DNA of 64,000 nucleotides from Butyricimonas paravirosa (GTDB lineage Bacteria > Bacteroidota > Bacteroidia > Bacteroidales > Marinifilaceae): NCBI RefSeq assembly GCF_032878955.1, contig NZ_CP043839.1, positions 372,001 through 436,000 on the forward strand. The letters are read 5' to 3'. The notes under the pieces were generated by a model. That model ran no database searches, was not told the origin of the DNA, and saw nothing but the letters and a program-made list of their open reading frames with translations. Below, one piece after another: positions 45,436 through 55,101 of this stretch (position 1 is its first letter; every line of letters starts with the position of its first letter). The translations under genes were made by a program, and so were the position numbers.

Positions 45436-45724
45436 CAATTCTTCGAAATATAAGAGACATCACCTCAGATGAAATGTGTGACTGAATCTTCTTTCTTTTC
45501 GCAAGCAATATTGCCCAAATGGTTATACAGATACAACCCTTTTGCACTTTTATACGTGAAACCCTACAGAATTTAGTTGACATAATCGGCGATAATCTCA
45601 CGTATATTTCGTACCTTTGCATACAGAAAAGTTTGGTGAACTTCGTGCAGAAATTCAGGTTTTACAGGTTCTGGTTGACAAAGAGGATACTCGAAATGGC
45701 TGATTTATAAAGATATACACTTGT

Positions 45725-45744
45725 TTTTTACCGCCTTTCTACCG
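45725..45744 (+). repeat. Right arm-type repeat pair of element A
   Basis: TTTTTACCG and TTTCTACCG with an 11-bp period, as at 19230-19249; 41 bp before core 2. Confidence 0.6.
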
Positions 45745-45785
45745 TTTAAAACGTAAATTCCTCATTTATAATGATCTACTCTTGG

Positions 45786-45800
45786 TGTATCGGCAAATAG
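45786..45800 (+). repeat. Attachment core 2 (displaced mnmE 3' end)
   Basis: TGTATCGGCAAATAG also encodes Cys-Ile-Gly-Lys-stop, with synonymous differences from core 1, but has no mnmE upstream of it. The trailing block TTGATTATCAA begins 15 bp after the stop, as at core 1. Confidence 0.75.
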
Positions 45801-45942
45801 TCATTCTCGACTAATTGATTATCAATATATTACATAATACACAATAGAAAGTAAAAGAAGAAACAATCCAACTTCGATAATATTGATAATCAACACATTA
45901 AACACATAGAAATAATAAAGCATTGCATCAATTTTTCCTGAT

Positions 45943-45962
45943 TTTGTCCCCCGTTTGTTCCC
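45943..45962 (+). repeat. Left arm-type repeat pair of element B
   Basis: TTTGTCCCC and TTTGTTCCC start 11 bp apart, 142 bp inside core 2. The palindrome GGGACA-AAATTC-TGTCCC follows at 45976-45993. Apart from these, 45801-46318 shows no convincing gene. Confidence 0.6.
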
Positions 45963-46318
45963 TGAACGGATACAAGGGACAAAATTCTGTCCCTCATACA
46001 ATTTAACAGTGATAAATAGGCAAATTTTATCAGTACCACTAAAACTTATCCAAATTACAGATAATATTCGAATAGAACTGAATTGTTTTCCAGCCATAAT
46101 TACCTCTAACAATCAAACAGTTAACATATTTGAACATAACAGCAGAAATCATCACCAATGAGATTTCCTAACATAACATTTGATAAATATTCCCAACCAT
46201 TATTGCGAAGTATGCGAATAATAGTACATTGAACATCCTCTTAAGTCTCGCAATGATTTTTATAGGGTGATTTGAAGAATTCACTGAAAAATATTTGGAG
46301 TATTGCGAAATTATTCTG

Positions 46319-46326
46319 TACATTTG
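46319..46326 (+). promoter_or_regulatory. -7 box before a 52-codon frame
   Basis: TACATTTG with a TTTG at 46294-46297 (21-bp spacer) forms a good Bacteroidales promoter 23 bp before the ATG at 46349. Confidence 0.5.
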
Positions 46327-46348
46327 CGCCTCTTTTTGAAAATTTACA

Positions 46349-46507
46349 ATGCAGCAAAATAGAATGAACATATTATCCCAAACGACAATTCGAGGCAACA
46401 AATGCTTCGAAGTTCAGTCGTATGTTCTTCATGTTTGGAGCATTGAAACGCCAGAGAATATCATAAATACTTTCCAACGAACAGATATAGGAGATAAGAT
46501 GCGATAG
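46349..46507 (+). CDS. Possible small protein (52 residues)
   Basis: The frame starts MQQNRMNILSQTTIRGNK and ends TDIGDKMR. It is supported by a promoter match upstream and a hairpin downstream, but I know no homologue. It could also be the 5' part of a leader RNA for the downstream phosphoesterase genes. Confidence 0.3.
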   Translation: MQQNRMNILSQTTIRGNKCFEVQSYVLHVWSIETPENIINTFQRTDIGDKMR

Positions 46508-46540
46508 ATGCTCGTATCTTGATCTTAAAATAAACAACAG

Positions 46541-46585
46541 AATAGTTGGAGAGTCCTTACCGAACTTTCCAACTATTTTGTTTTA
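46541..46585 (+). terminator. Hairpin after the small frame
   Basis: AATAGTTGG (46541) pairs with CCAACTATT (46569), followed by TTGTTTTA; either a terminator or an attenuator before the phosphoesterase genes. Confidence 0.55.
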
Positions 46586-46700
46586 TGCCCATTGGTGACT
46601 GTTTGCTCCGTGCAATTCCTCTCCCGTCATTTCCGTCCAATGAGCGCAAGAACAACCAATTTTAATTAACCGCACAGCGATGTACACAAAAGAGAGCAAA

Positions 46701-47285
46701 ATGAATTACAAATTTGACGGGAACAAGGTGTATTTTACATCGGACACACACTTTTATCATTCGAATATCATTGGCTTTTGCAAGAGGCCATTCAAAAATG
46801 TAGAAGATATGAATGAAACACTGATCGAAAATTGGAACCGGGTAGTTGGTCAAGATGATATCGTGTTTCATTTGGGGGATTTTTGCCTGGGAGGATCTCA
46901 TGAATGGACCAAGATTCTTAACAGACTGAATGGAAAAATCTATCTCATTCTCGGTAATCATGATCTAAAAAATATCAGGCAAGGGTACGCCAGTAGATTT
47001 GAATTGACAAGCATGCAAATGCACATAGAGGTTGACAAGCAGAAAATCTACCTGAACCACTGTCCGCCCCTCTGTTATGGAGGTGCTTACGGGAACACGT
47101 GGCAACTGTTCGGGCATGTGCATACGAGCAAGAATAATACGGGAAAAGACGCTTTACGGCTGGATATGATTTTCCCGACGCAATATGATGTGGGTGTGGA
47201 TAATAATGACTTTACTCCGGTCTCATTTGCGCAGGTAAAAAGGATAATCCAAAAACAGGTTGAACAAGCAAATAAAAATAAGTAA
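46701..47285 (+). CDS. Calcineurin-like metallophosphoesterase 1
   Basis: I chose the ATG at 46701 because the family fold begins right after it (MNYKFDGNKVYFTSDTHFYH). The ~194-residue protein shows all five metal-binding blocks: DTHFYH, HLGDF, GNHD, a His in LNHCPP, and GHVH. Small proteins of this build hydrolyse phosphodiesters, including nucleotide messengers or RNA ends; the substrate is not evident. The second phosphoesterase gene starts 2 bp after its stop, so the two are coupled. Confidence 0.85.
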   Translation: MNYKFDGNKVYFTSDTHFYHSNIIGFCKRPFKNVEDMNETLIENWNRVVGQDDIVFHLGDFCLGGSHEWTKILNRLNGKIYLILGNHDLKNIRQGYASRFELTSMQMHIEVDKQKIYLNHCPPLCYGGAYGNTWQLFGHVHTSKNNTGKDALRLDMIFPTQYDVGVDNNDFTPVSFAQVKRIIQKQVEQANKNK

Positions 47286-47286
47286 T

Positions 47287-48063
47287 ATGAAAATACAATA
47301 CATGAGCGATCTGCATTTTGAGTTTCGGGAGAACAGCAGGTACATAAAACATAACGAATTCCCGGTAACGGGCGATATACTCGTATTGGCCGGAGATATT
47401 TTCTATCTGAAGGACAAAGTCTCCCCTTTATCAAGATTCTGGAAATGGGCATCGGAGAACTACCGACAAGTACTCATTATTCCCGGCAATCATGAGTATT
47501 ACAATTATTGTGATGTAATGGAACGGGGGTTACAATGGCGATGGATGTTCAAAGAGAATGTCGGTTATTATCAAAATCAGGTATTGAGAATAGACGATAC
47601 CAATTTCATAATGAGCACACTCTGGTCGCATATCGAACCGGCAGACGAATATTTTGTTTGGAAAGGACTTAACGATTTCCGTCAGACCTTGTATAAAGGG
47701 AAACTGCTCCAAACGGAAGCATATAATCAGATGCATGACTTCTGTTTAGGTCATATCAAAAAAAGTCTTGCCGAAAGTACGGCAAAACACATAGTGGTCG
47801 TGACTCACCACCTGCCTACTTTGCAGGTTGTTGCTCCTCAGCATAAAAGTTCCGTATTGAACAGTGCATTTGCTACTGAATATGAAGGACTGATAGCCGG
47901 CAGCAGGATCGATGCCTGGATTTACGGACATTCGCATACCAATATCGACACAGAAATCGGGAGTACAAAAGTGATTTGCAACCAGATGGGATATGTATTT
48001 GAAAACGAGCATATAATCAACGGATTTGATCCGAGGAAATTTTTAACGATTGAAAACGAATGA
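47287..48063 (+). CDS. Calcineurin-like metallophosphoesterase 2
   Basis: The 258-residue protein (ATG at 47287) has the motifs MSDLHFEF, LAGDIF, GNHEYY, VVTHHLPT and YGHSHTN. It belongs to the same superfamily as its neighbour but is a different subfamily (Asp-x-His with GNHE). Two distinct phosphoesterases placed head to tail suggest sequential hydrolysis of one substrate. The unknown 451-residue gene follows at 4 bp. Confidence 0.88.
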   Translation: MKIQYMSDLHFEFRENSRYIKHNEFPVTGDILVLAGDIFYLKDKVSPLSRFWKWASENYRQVLIIPGNHEYYNYCDVMERGLQWRWMFKENVGYYQNQVLRIDDTNFIMSTLWSHIEPADEYFVWKGLNDFRQTLYKGKLLQTEAYNQMHDFCLGHIKKSLAESTAKHIVVVTHHLPTLQVVAPQHKSSVLNSAFATEYEGLIAGSRIDAWIYGHSHTNIDTEIGSTKVICNQMGYVFENEHIINGFDPRKFLTIENE

Positions 48064-48066
48064 GAT

Positions 48067-49422
48067 ATGGAACGACATAAAATAGAACCACATAAGAAGA
48101 CAATCTTTACCAATCAATTTTTCATAGACTTGGCAAAAGAATGCGGTTTGAATACTGCGATATTCGAACAGCTCGGAAGCGGGCGCGATACAGAAATCGT
48201 GGTTGATAACGATATATTGGAGATGTTGGTTAAACTTCAGGAGCAATTTGCCCGACTGGAAGAGATGGGCGACAACGAATACAGAGGATTTTATATCGAA
48301 TTGCCCCGCCCTACTCCGGAAGAATGGGGAGATTGCGAAGCATCGATTGCAGACGGAGAATATGAGAGTAAGGAAGAATACCTCTGGGATTGGGAATTGT
48401 CAAATCCCAGAGAAACGGTATGGTATCATGTCGGCTCCGCCAGATACAAAGAAAAGCGTACCATACAATTCACGGACAGGAAACACTCGTATTTTACTAT
48501 TGCGAACTATTCTCAATATATAAACCCAGTAGGTAACAATTTTTCCAATGAATGGCAAAAGGATTTCTTGGCAAAGTTGGTCTTATATCTTCAGAAGCTA
48601 ATCGATGCCATCATACAATATCCGGAGGGGTTCAATGATTATGTGGCGAATCATCTTCCTTACCAGCAGCGAGACGGGAAAATTGCGAGAAAGGAGTTCA
48701 ACAGAATCGAACCGAGATTTAAAATCGCAGTCGAAGACGAGAAGACTGCAATAAAAGCACTGGAGAATTCCATCTGCAAGAATTTCGAGCGGCCGTTAGA
48801 GACAATGACGATACGTTCGTATTGCAAATACTATCGGATCGCTCATGAAGCCTATGACCGGTATTTTGAAAGGTTTGATACTACACGAAAGAAGCGTACC
48901 ATTCCGAATGGGATGCCATTGGAATTACAAGATGTCGCATATTACAACATGGTTAAGTTCTGCGATTTGCAGGATAAATACGATCTCGACAGTGAGACGG
49001 ATTTCAACCAATTCGCCTCGGACCATTATGGGGAGCTGGGATTGTCGCGGCTGAATGTACTCGCCTCGGATTTTGACAGCCCCGGATGGAAAATCATTGT
49101 TTCCAATAGCTACTCAGCATATGCGGATGTTGCGGTAGAAGTCGCCACTGCGCTTTACAAGTATGGCGCTCCTTTGGAAATACACGACGCTGCCAAACTT
49201 TTACGAATACTCAAGGAGGAGGATCATGTGAAATTGATCCCGTACACGTTCCACGATTACATGGGCCATCATGAAGAAGGAACCGTTTATCAACTTCCAT
49301 GGGAGCACGAATGTATGGATAGCGAGGAGAATGTTTTATCATTGGAACAATACCATGAAATCATCTCTCTGGCAGAATGGGATGAAATAGAAAAAGTAAA
49401 CATTGACAAAAACGGGATATAA
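48067..49422 (+). CDS. Uncharacterised 451-residue protein of the phosphoesterase module
   Basis: I recognise no family. The protein is acidic, has no signal peptide or membrane helix, and contains an early helical part (EMLVKLQEQFARLEEMGDNE), a Trp/Tyr-rich middle (EEWGDCEASIADG, EEYLWDWELSNPRETVWYHV) and a helical C-terminal half ending EWDEIEKVNIDKNG. It lies 4 bp after the second phosphoesterase and is followed by a strong hairpin, so it is the last gene of that three-gene unit. Confidence 0.6.
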   Translation: MERHKIEPHKKTIFTNQFFIDLAKECGLNTAIFEQLGSGRDTEIVVDNDILEMLVKLQEQFARLEEMGDNEYRGFYIELPRPTPEEWGDCEASIADGEYESKEEYLWDWELSNPRETVWYHVGSARYKEKRTIQFTDRKHSYFTIANYSQYINPVGNNFSNEWQKDFLAKLVLYLQKLIDAIIQYPEGFNDYVANHLPYQQRDGKIARKEFNRIEPRFKIAVEDEKTAIKALENSICKNFERPLETMTIRSYCKYYRIAHEAYDRYFERFDTTRKKRTIPNGMPLELQDVAYYNMVKFCDLQDKYDLDSETDFNQFASDHYGELGLSRLNVLASDFDSPGWKIIVSNSYSAYADVAVEVATALYKYGAPLEIHDAAKLLRILKEEDHVKLIPYTFHDYMGHHEEGTVYQLPWEHECMDSEENVLSLEQYHEIISLAEWDEIEKVNIDKNGI

Positions 49423-49438
49423 TCCCATAATTATTAGC

Positions 49439-49477
49439 AACATATTTGGCAGATAATGATAGTCTGCCAAATATGTT
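49439..49477 (+). terminator. Strong hairpin after the phosphoesterase unit
   Basis: AACATATTTGGCAGA pairs perfectly with TCTGCCAAATATGTT around a 9-nt loop. Confidence 0.75.
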
Positions 49478-49530
49478 ATAATTAGCTATATAATTAAAAT
49501 AAGAGGAATTATTAAGAAGCGTGTGAAAGT

Positions 49531-50361
49531 ATGGAACTTGACGCAGATTTTATAGCATTCTGCAAGCAGAGCGTCGCATTGGAACAACGAATGGCGAAAC
49601 AGGCGGGAACACGGTTGAATGAAGCAATGCGCAACAATATCCAAGATATCAATGTATTGGATCGGATTGCAGACCAGCTACTTGACACTATGTCAGGGCT
49701 ATCAGGTGCGGGAGAACGGACTTATATGAAATATATCAAATACTTGGGAACGTTTAACCCTCAAGCTGCAAAAGAAACAAAAGATGCCTATGAAGATATC
49801 ATGGGATATAAGATACATGTAGCATACGCAGCGGCACGATTGGCCAAAGAATTGCACAAAGAACAGGTAGATCAAGCAGGTAAAAATTACTTTGAAGGAC
49901 ATTTATCGTCTGTCGGACGAAACGGTTTCGACTGGAAAGAAAAAACTGTGGGATTTCTACACGATGCAGCTGAAGATACAGGTCATACCGTAAAAGAGAT
50001 CATTAGAAAACTGAAAGCGATACTGGATGACTGGGAGCAGAACAAGGAAAAACATGACTGGATTTATGAATTTGAAGATATCGTAGGATCCTTTCCGAAC
50101 GAAAAATACCACAAATTAACAAAGCAAGAATGGGACGAGATTGAAGAGGCTCTCGATCTGATGGACTTTCGCACAACTGCCAATCGTGAAACATATATCG
50201 AGCGTTTCCGCGGACATCGTTTGGCCATCAAAGTCAAATTGAATGACCTTCAGTACAATATGGATATTACCCGCATTCTACACCCGACAGACAAAGACGT
50301 AGCGAAGATGGAAAGACATAAGAAAGAATATTATCTGTTATTAAAGATGCTGGCAGATTGA
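49531..50361 (+). CDS. HD-domain hydrolase resembling the RelA/SpoT hydrolase domain
   Basis: The 276-residue protein has the HD signature of ppGpp hydrolases: a His in YFEGHLSSVG, the central FLHDAAEDTGHTVKEI, and a late KLNDLQYNMDIT corresponding to the KLxDxxxNM block of SpoT. It lacks a synthetase or TGS domain. A plausible activity is removal of pyrophosphate from an alarmone or related nucleotide, but this is inference from motifs. It is 108 bp downstream of the phosphoesterase unit beyond a hairpin, in the same orientation. Confidence 0.65.
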   Translation: MELDADFIAFCKQSVALEQRMAKQAGTRLNEAMRNNIQDINVLDRIADQLLDTMSGLSGAGERTYMKYIKYLGTFNPQAAKETKDAYEDIMGYKIHVAYAAARLAKELHKEQVDQAGKNYFEGHLSSVGRNGFDWKEKTVGFLHDAAEDTGHTVKEIIRKLKAILDDWEQNKEKHDWIYEFEDIVGSFPNEKYHKLTKQEWDEIEEALDLMDFRTTANRETYIERFRGHRLAIKVKLNDLQYNMDITRILHPTDKDVAKMERHKKEYYLLLKMLAD

Positions 50362-50641
50362 AGTTTTAAGACAATCAAAATTTAACTCAACTTAGTGGCA
50401 TGAACCTACAAGAACAAAAGATGTAAGGTTTAACCGAGATGATGGAAATCATATATCTATCATACCACATATGGTAAATCAAAAAAATGAGAAAAGATTG
50501 CTTCTAAACGACTCAGAAGACTTGTAAAAACGCAAGTTTGACATATTATGTACATCTATTTTGGAAGTAACTAAGCTTTTGAATGGTAAGCATTGACAAC
50601 TAAAGTATGTCCTTATTATTTTAGCTGGTATGAACAATTCC

Positions 50642-50676
50642 AAAATCGGCAATAAATTTATTTTATTGCCGATTTT
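50642..50676. terminator. Bidirectional terminator
   Basis: A perfect 15-bp stem, AAAATCGGCAATAAA with its complement at 50662, 5-nt loop, between convergent units. I see nothing else in 50362-50790. Confidence 0.8.
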
Positions 50677-50790
50677 ATATATTAAACTAAATACATTGAT
50701 ATATTTGAAGTAGAAAAGTATGCAATAAATACCTCATCAACAATCATTTACAGTTTCATACCCTGATATTACCACATTAAAATTGATACT

Positions 50791-52941
50791 TCAAGCTTTA
50801 ACCACTTTCCAAATCTCTCTCAGTTCACGACAATCCATATTATCAAATCTATCCTTCTGTATGGCAACGCACAACAGATAACGAGGACGGCTCATGCCGA
50901 CATAAATAACTCTTAAACTGCTGAGTACTTTCTTGTCGGCTCTTGTATATGCTATCCCTTTAAATTGTTCAGATAAACGATCTGATTCATGATGTCTATC
51001 ATAAAATGTTTCTAAGTAGAGCGTTGCAGCATGAGTTTCTCCTTTTACAGAATGGACTGTAGCCACCTCTATATCTATCTTATCCCCGTGGTAAATATTC
51101 CCATGCTCAGCAACAGGTGCTTCGTGAATCCCTTCTCCTATAGCATTAAAGAAGTTGTGGGCATCACGTGTTACGCTTTTTCCATACAAAGGCAGTATAG
51201 TTGTTGTCATGTACTGATAAATAGCTTCTTTTAAGGATTGTATATCATTGTCGCTATTACTATTTATTATGAGTAAAGCCCAATTCATGACATCTTTTAG
51301 AAAGTTCTCTTTCTGCTCAATATTATTCGCTGACAAGAATTCTAATAAAGATGTCTTGGTGTAACGCCGGTTACCATTTCTTATATCGCATAAATCCAAA
51401 AACTTTAATATACCCTGAATGATAGATATGGCATAATCCTTAACATATTTATGTTCTTTTTTGAGTATAAAATCATTGAAAGAATCACCTTCCGTTCTTA
51501 GTCTTGCATTTTTCCTTTCAAATGCTGGGAAGTACGATTCTATGAATCTCTTTTGATCATTAGCACCTTTTTTACCTACCCATCCACAAGCTTTAACATT
51601 TACTCTATGCAATGGGTCTTCTTGTCTCTCTCTATTCGCGATTTCCAAAACAGAACGATTGTCCATCTCTGGGATTAATGTAGAGTTGAGCAATTCTGCA
51701 TATTTGGGAAGGACAGACAAGGGATCCTCATAAGTAATGATAATGGGTTTTGTAGATGGAACTTCTTCATTTCCTATAAGTTGATGATTATCCTCAATAC
51801 ATAATGTCCGCAACGGTTTGGCTATTTTTTCTCCGAAGCGGTTGCTGTTGCGTATATATAATACTTGCTCATCTTTCAACCTATCATTTTCAGGTCCGCT
51901 ACTTTCATCTTTCTCATAAATAGCTTGGCAGTAATCTCCAAAACGCTGAATGACTACTTTATTTTCATCAAATATCTTTTGTATGAGGGCTACTTGCTGA
52001 TTGTTACAGTCCTGAACTTCGTCTATAAACAAATATTTAAATCTTTTGTCTGAAAACCTACTGAAATTGAGGCTCTTCTCCCGAATATACCGAAATGCCA
52101 GGTCATAAGCATCTTGAAAGGATAAAATACCTTCGCTAAACATTTCCTCTTTTATCTTAATATATTCAGCACCGGTTGGAGTATCCACTCCTATCTGGCC
52201 AGAATCTGTTATAATTTTATTATTACCCCAATCAACTTTATACGAGAGAACTATCTCTTTCCCTTGACTATTTAGGATTTTATCTTTCTTTGCTCGAATC
52301 AAAGATTTGTATTCTCTAGGAATATTACTCCAATTATAATCTCTTAATTGAAAATCATATTTGTCAACTCTCTTTTTCTTCTTGATAACATTCGCAGATG
52401 TTAGCATATCCACGCCACCCAACGCTTCTATTTCAGCAGCATCTATAATATGCTCTTTTGAAACGGTCTGTCTATATATCCGTCCTTTAAGTTTGCTCTC
52501 ACCGATGGGTAATTTGCTATATTTCTTTAGAAACACAGCATTGGCCACATCATCGTCCACATATGCTATTTGACTACCATAAAAATAATGGAGTGCAGCT
52601 GCTGCAATGTATTTATGAAGAAAGGTTTGTATGGTTCCAAAAAAATTAGGGTAGCTAAAAAGTACATCGGCCTTTTGTCCCAGCTTTGCCTTTATTTCAT
52701 CAATGGCGACATTGGTATGTGTCAGCACACACACTCCTTTTCCTTCAGGTAGGGGCATTTTATTGGTAAGGATTATCAACTTGGCCAACAATACCGTTGT
52801 TTTGCCACTTCCAGGACTTGCCTGGACATAACAACTGCGATCCTCCTTGATAATATTTACCCTAGAGATATCGAACTGTTTCTTGCCTTTCAATAGAATA
52901 TCGTGTGCGATTTTTATTTCTTCGTCAGTAGCAAATGGCAT
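50791..52941 (-). CDS. UvrD/Rep-type helicase (GajB-like partner of the OLD protein)
   Basis: The 716-residue SF1A helicase has motif I QASPGSGKTTVLLAKL, motif Ia VCVLTHTNVAIDEI, motif II FIDEVQDCNNQQ, motif V VATVHSVKGETHAATLYLET and motif VI VIYVGMSRPRYLLCVAI. It follows an OLD-type nuclease by 17 bp, the gene order of Gabija (GajA then GajB). It is longer than well-studied GajB proteins, so it may be a sister OLD-UvrD family. In Gabija the helicase is thought to regulate or assist the nicking nuclease. Confidence 0.85.
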   Translation of the reverse strand: MPFATDEEIKIAHDILLKGKKQFDISRVNIIKEDRSCYVQASPGSGKTTVLLAKLIILTNKMPLPEGKGVCVLTHTNVAIDEIKAKLGQKADVLFSYPNFFGTIQTFLHKYIAAAALHYFYGSQIAYVDDDVANAVFLKKYSKLPIGESKLKGRIYRQTVSKEHIIDAAEIEALGGVDMLTSANVIKKKKRVDKYDFQLRDYNWSNIPREYKSLIRAKKDKILNSQGKEIVLSYKVDWGNNKIITDSGQIGVDTPTGAEYIKIKEEMFSEGILSFQDAYDLAFRYIREKSLNFSRFSDKRFKYLFIDEVQDCNNQQVALIQKIFDENKVVIQRFGDYCQAIYEKDESSGPENDRLKDEQVLYIRNSNRFGEKIAKPLRTLCIEDNHQLIGNEEVPSTKPIIITYEDPLSVLPKYAELLNSTLIPEMDNRSVLEIANRERQEDPLHRVNVKACGWVGKKGANDQKRFIESYFPAFERKNARLRTEGDSFNDFILKKEHKYVKDYAISIIQGILKFLDLCDIRNGNRRYTKTSLLEFLSANNIEQKENFLKDVMNWALLIINSNSDNDIQSLKEAIYQYMTTTILPLYGKSVTRDAHNFFNAIGEGIHEAPVAEHGNIYHGDKIDIEVATVHSVKGETHAATLYLETFYDRHHESDRLSEQFKGIAYTRADKKVLSSLRVIYVGMSRPRYLLCVAIQKDRFDNMDCRELREIWKVVKA

Positions 52942-52958
52942 AAGTATTCTCTATAGAG

Positions 52959-55034
52959 TTATTCTGTAACATGTTTGATCGCATCCACCAGATATTTAAG
53001 TTTCTCGTCAGTTTCAACGATGCGTTTTACCTCATTAATATCTACTGTTCCAACACTAGTGGGAGGTAATTCTCCAACAAGCATTCCCGATAAATACTGC
53101 GAAGTAATGGCTTTGCTGACAGTCCCTTCATTTAAGGGTTTAAAAATCTTATATGCCTCTTCTTTGGTTGGTGTATGTCCTTCCGGATAATCGGTTATAA
53201 CCTCATTCCAGATACCCTTTAAGATATCGTCAGTTACTTCCTGCTCCGGGTCGGTTTCTTCTTTTTGGGCAGCTTTTATCGCTGTTGCCAGCAACCTATA
53301 CAAACCACTACCAGCAAGTTCATACTCCAATGTCCATGCTTGGGGCAGAAATATTTTTATCCTATCCTGATTGATATCACTCTCCAGTCGCTTTGTCTTT
53401 TCTTCCCTAATTCGCACTAACATTTCTTCATCCAAGACAGTCTTTTTATCATCTGTCAAGACAACTTTCATGCGATTCACTGTGTCAACAACAGGCCCGA
53501 AGTTTTCTGTTTTGTGCAATTTAACTTCTTTCTCAAAAGCAGATTTACTTCCGAAAATAGTTGCCATAGCATCATAATTCACATCCCGTGAGATATTCTC
53601 CAATTCAGGTCTTAATGTTTCTTTCAACCAATACTTTGGTATTTTGCGATCATCACAATTATCATCGTAATACTCAAGTGCTCTGACATCCAGGTCTGAG
53701 ACAACAGCTATGGGCATTTCAAATGATTTACCGTCTTTGCGTTTGAATATACTAACATATCTCTTGTACGCTGTACTTCCCACATTCACAACAGATACAC
53801 CGTATTGATAAAGATTTTTACCAATCAATTGAGCTATAGCAGGTATTAGTAGATTTTCAGCATCCCCCTCTACCATGATTAGCCCTTTGGCAAAAAACAA
53901 GTTGGCCTTTGTAGCATCAAGGAATCGTTCTAAAAATTTGTAGTCAGCAGGTCTCATCAACGTATACTCCGACGACATTGGTAATGCTTCCCTCCCTTTC
54001 AGCACAATCAAATTTGCAATCTTTATTTTTGAGGCCAATGTAATGCTATGAGTGGAAAGAATAAATTGTCCATTTTTCTGCTGAGAAGAAATGTATTCAA
54101 TCAGCCTCAATTGATACTGAGGATGAAGATGTGCCTCTAATTCTTCTACAAGCGCCAACTTCAATCCTTTCTTCTGATTATTAAAGAGTAGCATTTCTGC
54201 TGCTATACATAGTAAGTTAAGTGTACCCAGCCCCGATTTATTACCTTCCATAATCAGATCGAGCAGTCTCAATATTTCTGTCAATTCCCCTCCTGTTAGC
54301 TTGACCTCAGCTTTCCGTGCGTCACCATTCAGCAGAAAATGATCTTTTAGGAAATTATTAATTTCGTCTGTGATACTTTGGCCATTACCACCAACCCTGA
54401 AATAGTTCTCTATTTCTCTTTTCAGATGTCCGTAATCTGTTTCAAGTTTATGTTTTGTGATGTTGCCGTGGGCGTCTTTCTTCGTTTTGAAAAGTTCGTG
54501 CGCACCAAGGATTTGTGCCAGCCTTGACTTGTAACCGTGAGTCATGTCTGTGAGCGCATCTCTAAGTGGCTTAAAATATACTACTTTTAGAAGTTCCCTT
54601 GCTTCAGAATCCATCCTATCAGTTTGTCCTTCGGTTCCTGCGGAGAAAGTAGGCATTATTACATTATCTTTTCGCTTAACGTATAGCCATACTTTTAATA
54701 AATATTTTGTCTTGTCTTCACTCCACGACAACCATTCCCAAAACAAGCCAGAGTCTTGCTCATTTAGCCCGTCAAATACGCATTCTATTTTGAATTCATC
54801 CTTTCGGTTTCCAGCAGAATCTTGATAAAAATCTTTATCATCAAATTGAATAAATTCTCCACTCTGAGTTCTTAGCACATAACGAATGGCATCCACTATA
54901 GCTGTTTTACCTGAATCATTCTCTCCGATCAGTACATTCACACCTTCTTGAAAATGAATTTCTAACCCAGGCTTTCCATCAGCCATAGCACAATATTTTC
55001 TAAAATTCCAAAGTCTAAGTATTGAAAGATACAT
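52959..55034 (-). CDS. OLD-family ATPase with TOPRIM nuclease (GajA-like)
   Basis: The 691-residue protein has an N-terminal ABC ATPase (Walker A NVLIGENDSGKTAIVDAI, signature/Walker B region ALVEELEAHLHPQYQLRLI, then FILSTHSIT). A C-terminal TOPRIM domain has the metal-binding Glu in LIMVEGDAENLLI and the DxD in VVSDLDVR. OLD proteins are DNA nucleases; with a UvrD partner they form Gabija-type defence. Its gene lies 67 bp downstream of rloB, all in one leftward set. Confidence 0.88.
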   Translation of the reverse strand: MYLSILRLWNFRKYCAMADGKPGLEIHFQEGVNVLIGENDSGKTAIVDAIRYVLRTQSGEFIQFDDKDFYQDSAGNRKDEFKIECVFDGLNEQDSGLFWEWLSWSEDKTKYLLKVWLYVKRKDNVIMPTFSAGTEGQTDRMDSEARELLKVVYFKPLRDALTDMTHGYKSRLAQILGAHELFKTKKDAHGNITKHKLETDYGHLKREIENYFRVGGNGQSITDEINNFLKDHFLLNGDARKAEVKLTGGELTEILRLLDLIMEGNKSGLGTLNLLCIAAEMLLFNNQKKGLKLALVEELEAHLHPQYQLRLIEYISSQQKNGQFILSTHSITLASKIKIANLIVLKGREALPMSSEYTLMRPADYKFLERFLDATKANLFFAKGLIMVEGDAENLLIPAIAQLIGKNLYQYGVSVVNVGSTAYKRYVSIFKRKDGKSFEMPIAVVSDLDVRALEYYDDNCDDRKIPKYWLKETLRPELENISRDVNYDAMATIFGSKSAFEKEVKLHKTENFGPVVDTVNRMKVVLTDDKKTVLDEEMLVRIREEKTKRLESDINQDRIKIFLPQAWTLEYELAGSGLYRLLATAIKAAQKEETDPEQEVTDDILKGIWNEVITDYPEGHTPTKEEAYKIFKPLNEGTVSKAITSQYLSGMLVGELPPTSVGTVDINEVKRIVETDEKLKYLVDAIKHVTE

Positions 55035-55101
55035 TGTATATTATCTATTTATATATAAAAATAAAGAATATAATATTTACAAATGACTACTTGGGGATTG
55101 T

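Larger units (their letters stand above)
19095..45800 (+). mobile_element. Element A: mobilizable genomic island in mnmE
   Basis: The island is bounded by TGCATCGGAAAGTAA at 19095 and TGTATCGGCAAATAG at 45786, two versions of the mnmE 3' end. It has matching paired 9-mers inside both ends (19230 and 45725). It carries its own tyrosine recombinase, HTH regulators, RepA-like ATPase, MobC and relaxase but no conjugation machinery, so it would need a helper. Cargo is a CoiA-like gene with nested insertion sequences and a 14-kb defence operon. The mobilization set recalls Tn4555-type Bacteroides elements, a resemblance I rate as moderate. Confidence 0.75.

Noticed and set aside
45425..45710. Short frames over the right end of element A, with a TACCTTTG box at 45612
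   Set aside because: No -33 element at the right distance and no recognisable peptide; probably recombination-site DNA.
45822..46401. Two leftward frames of 96 and 77 codons near the left end of element B
   Set aside because: They lack family features and good promoters, and lie over the attachment region with its arm repeats and palindrome.
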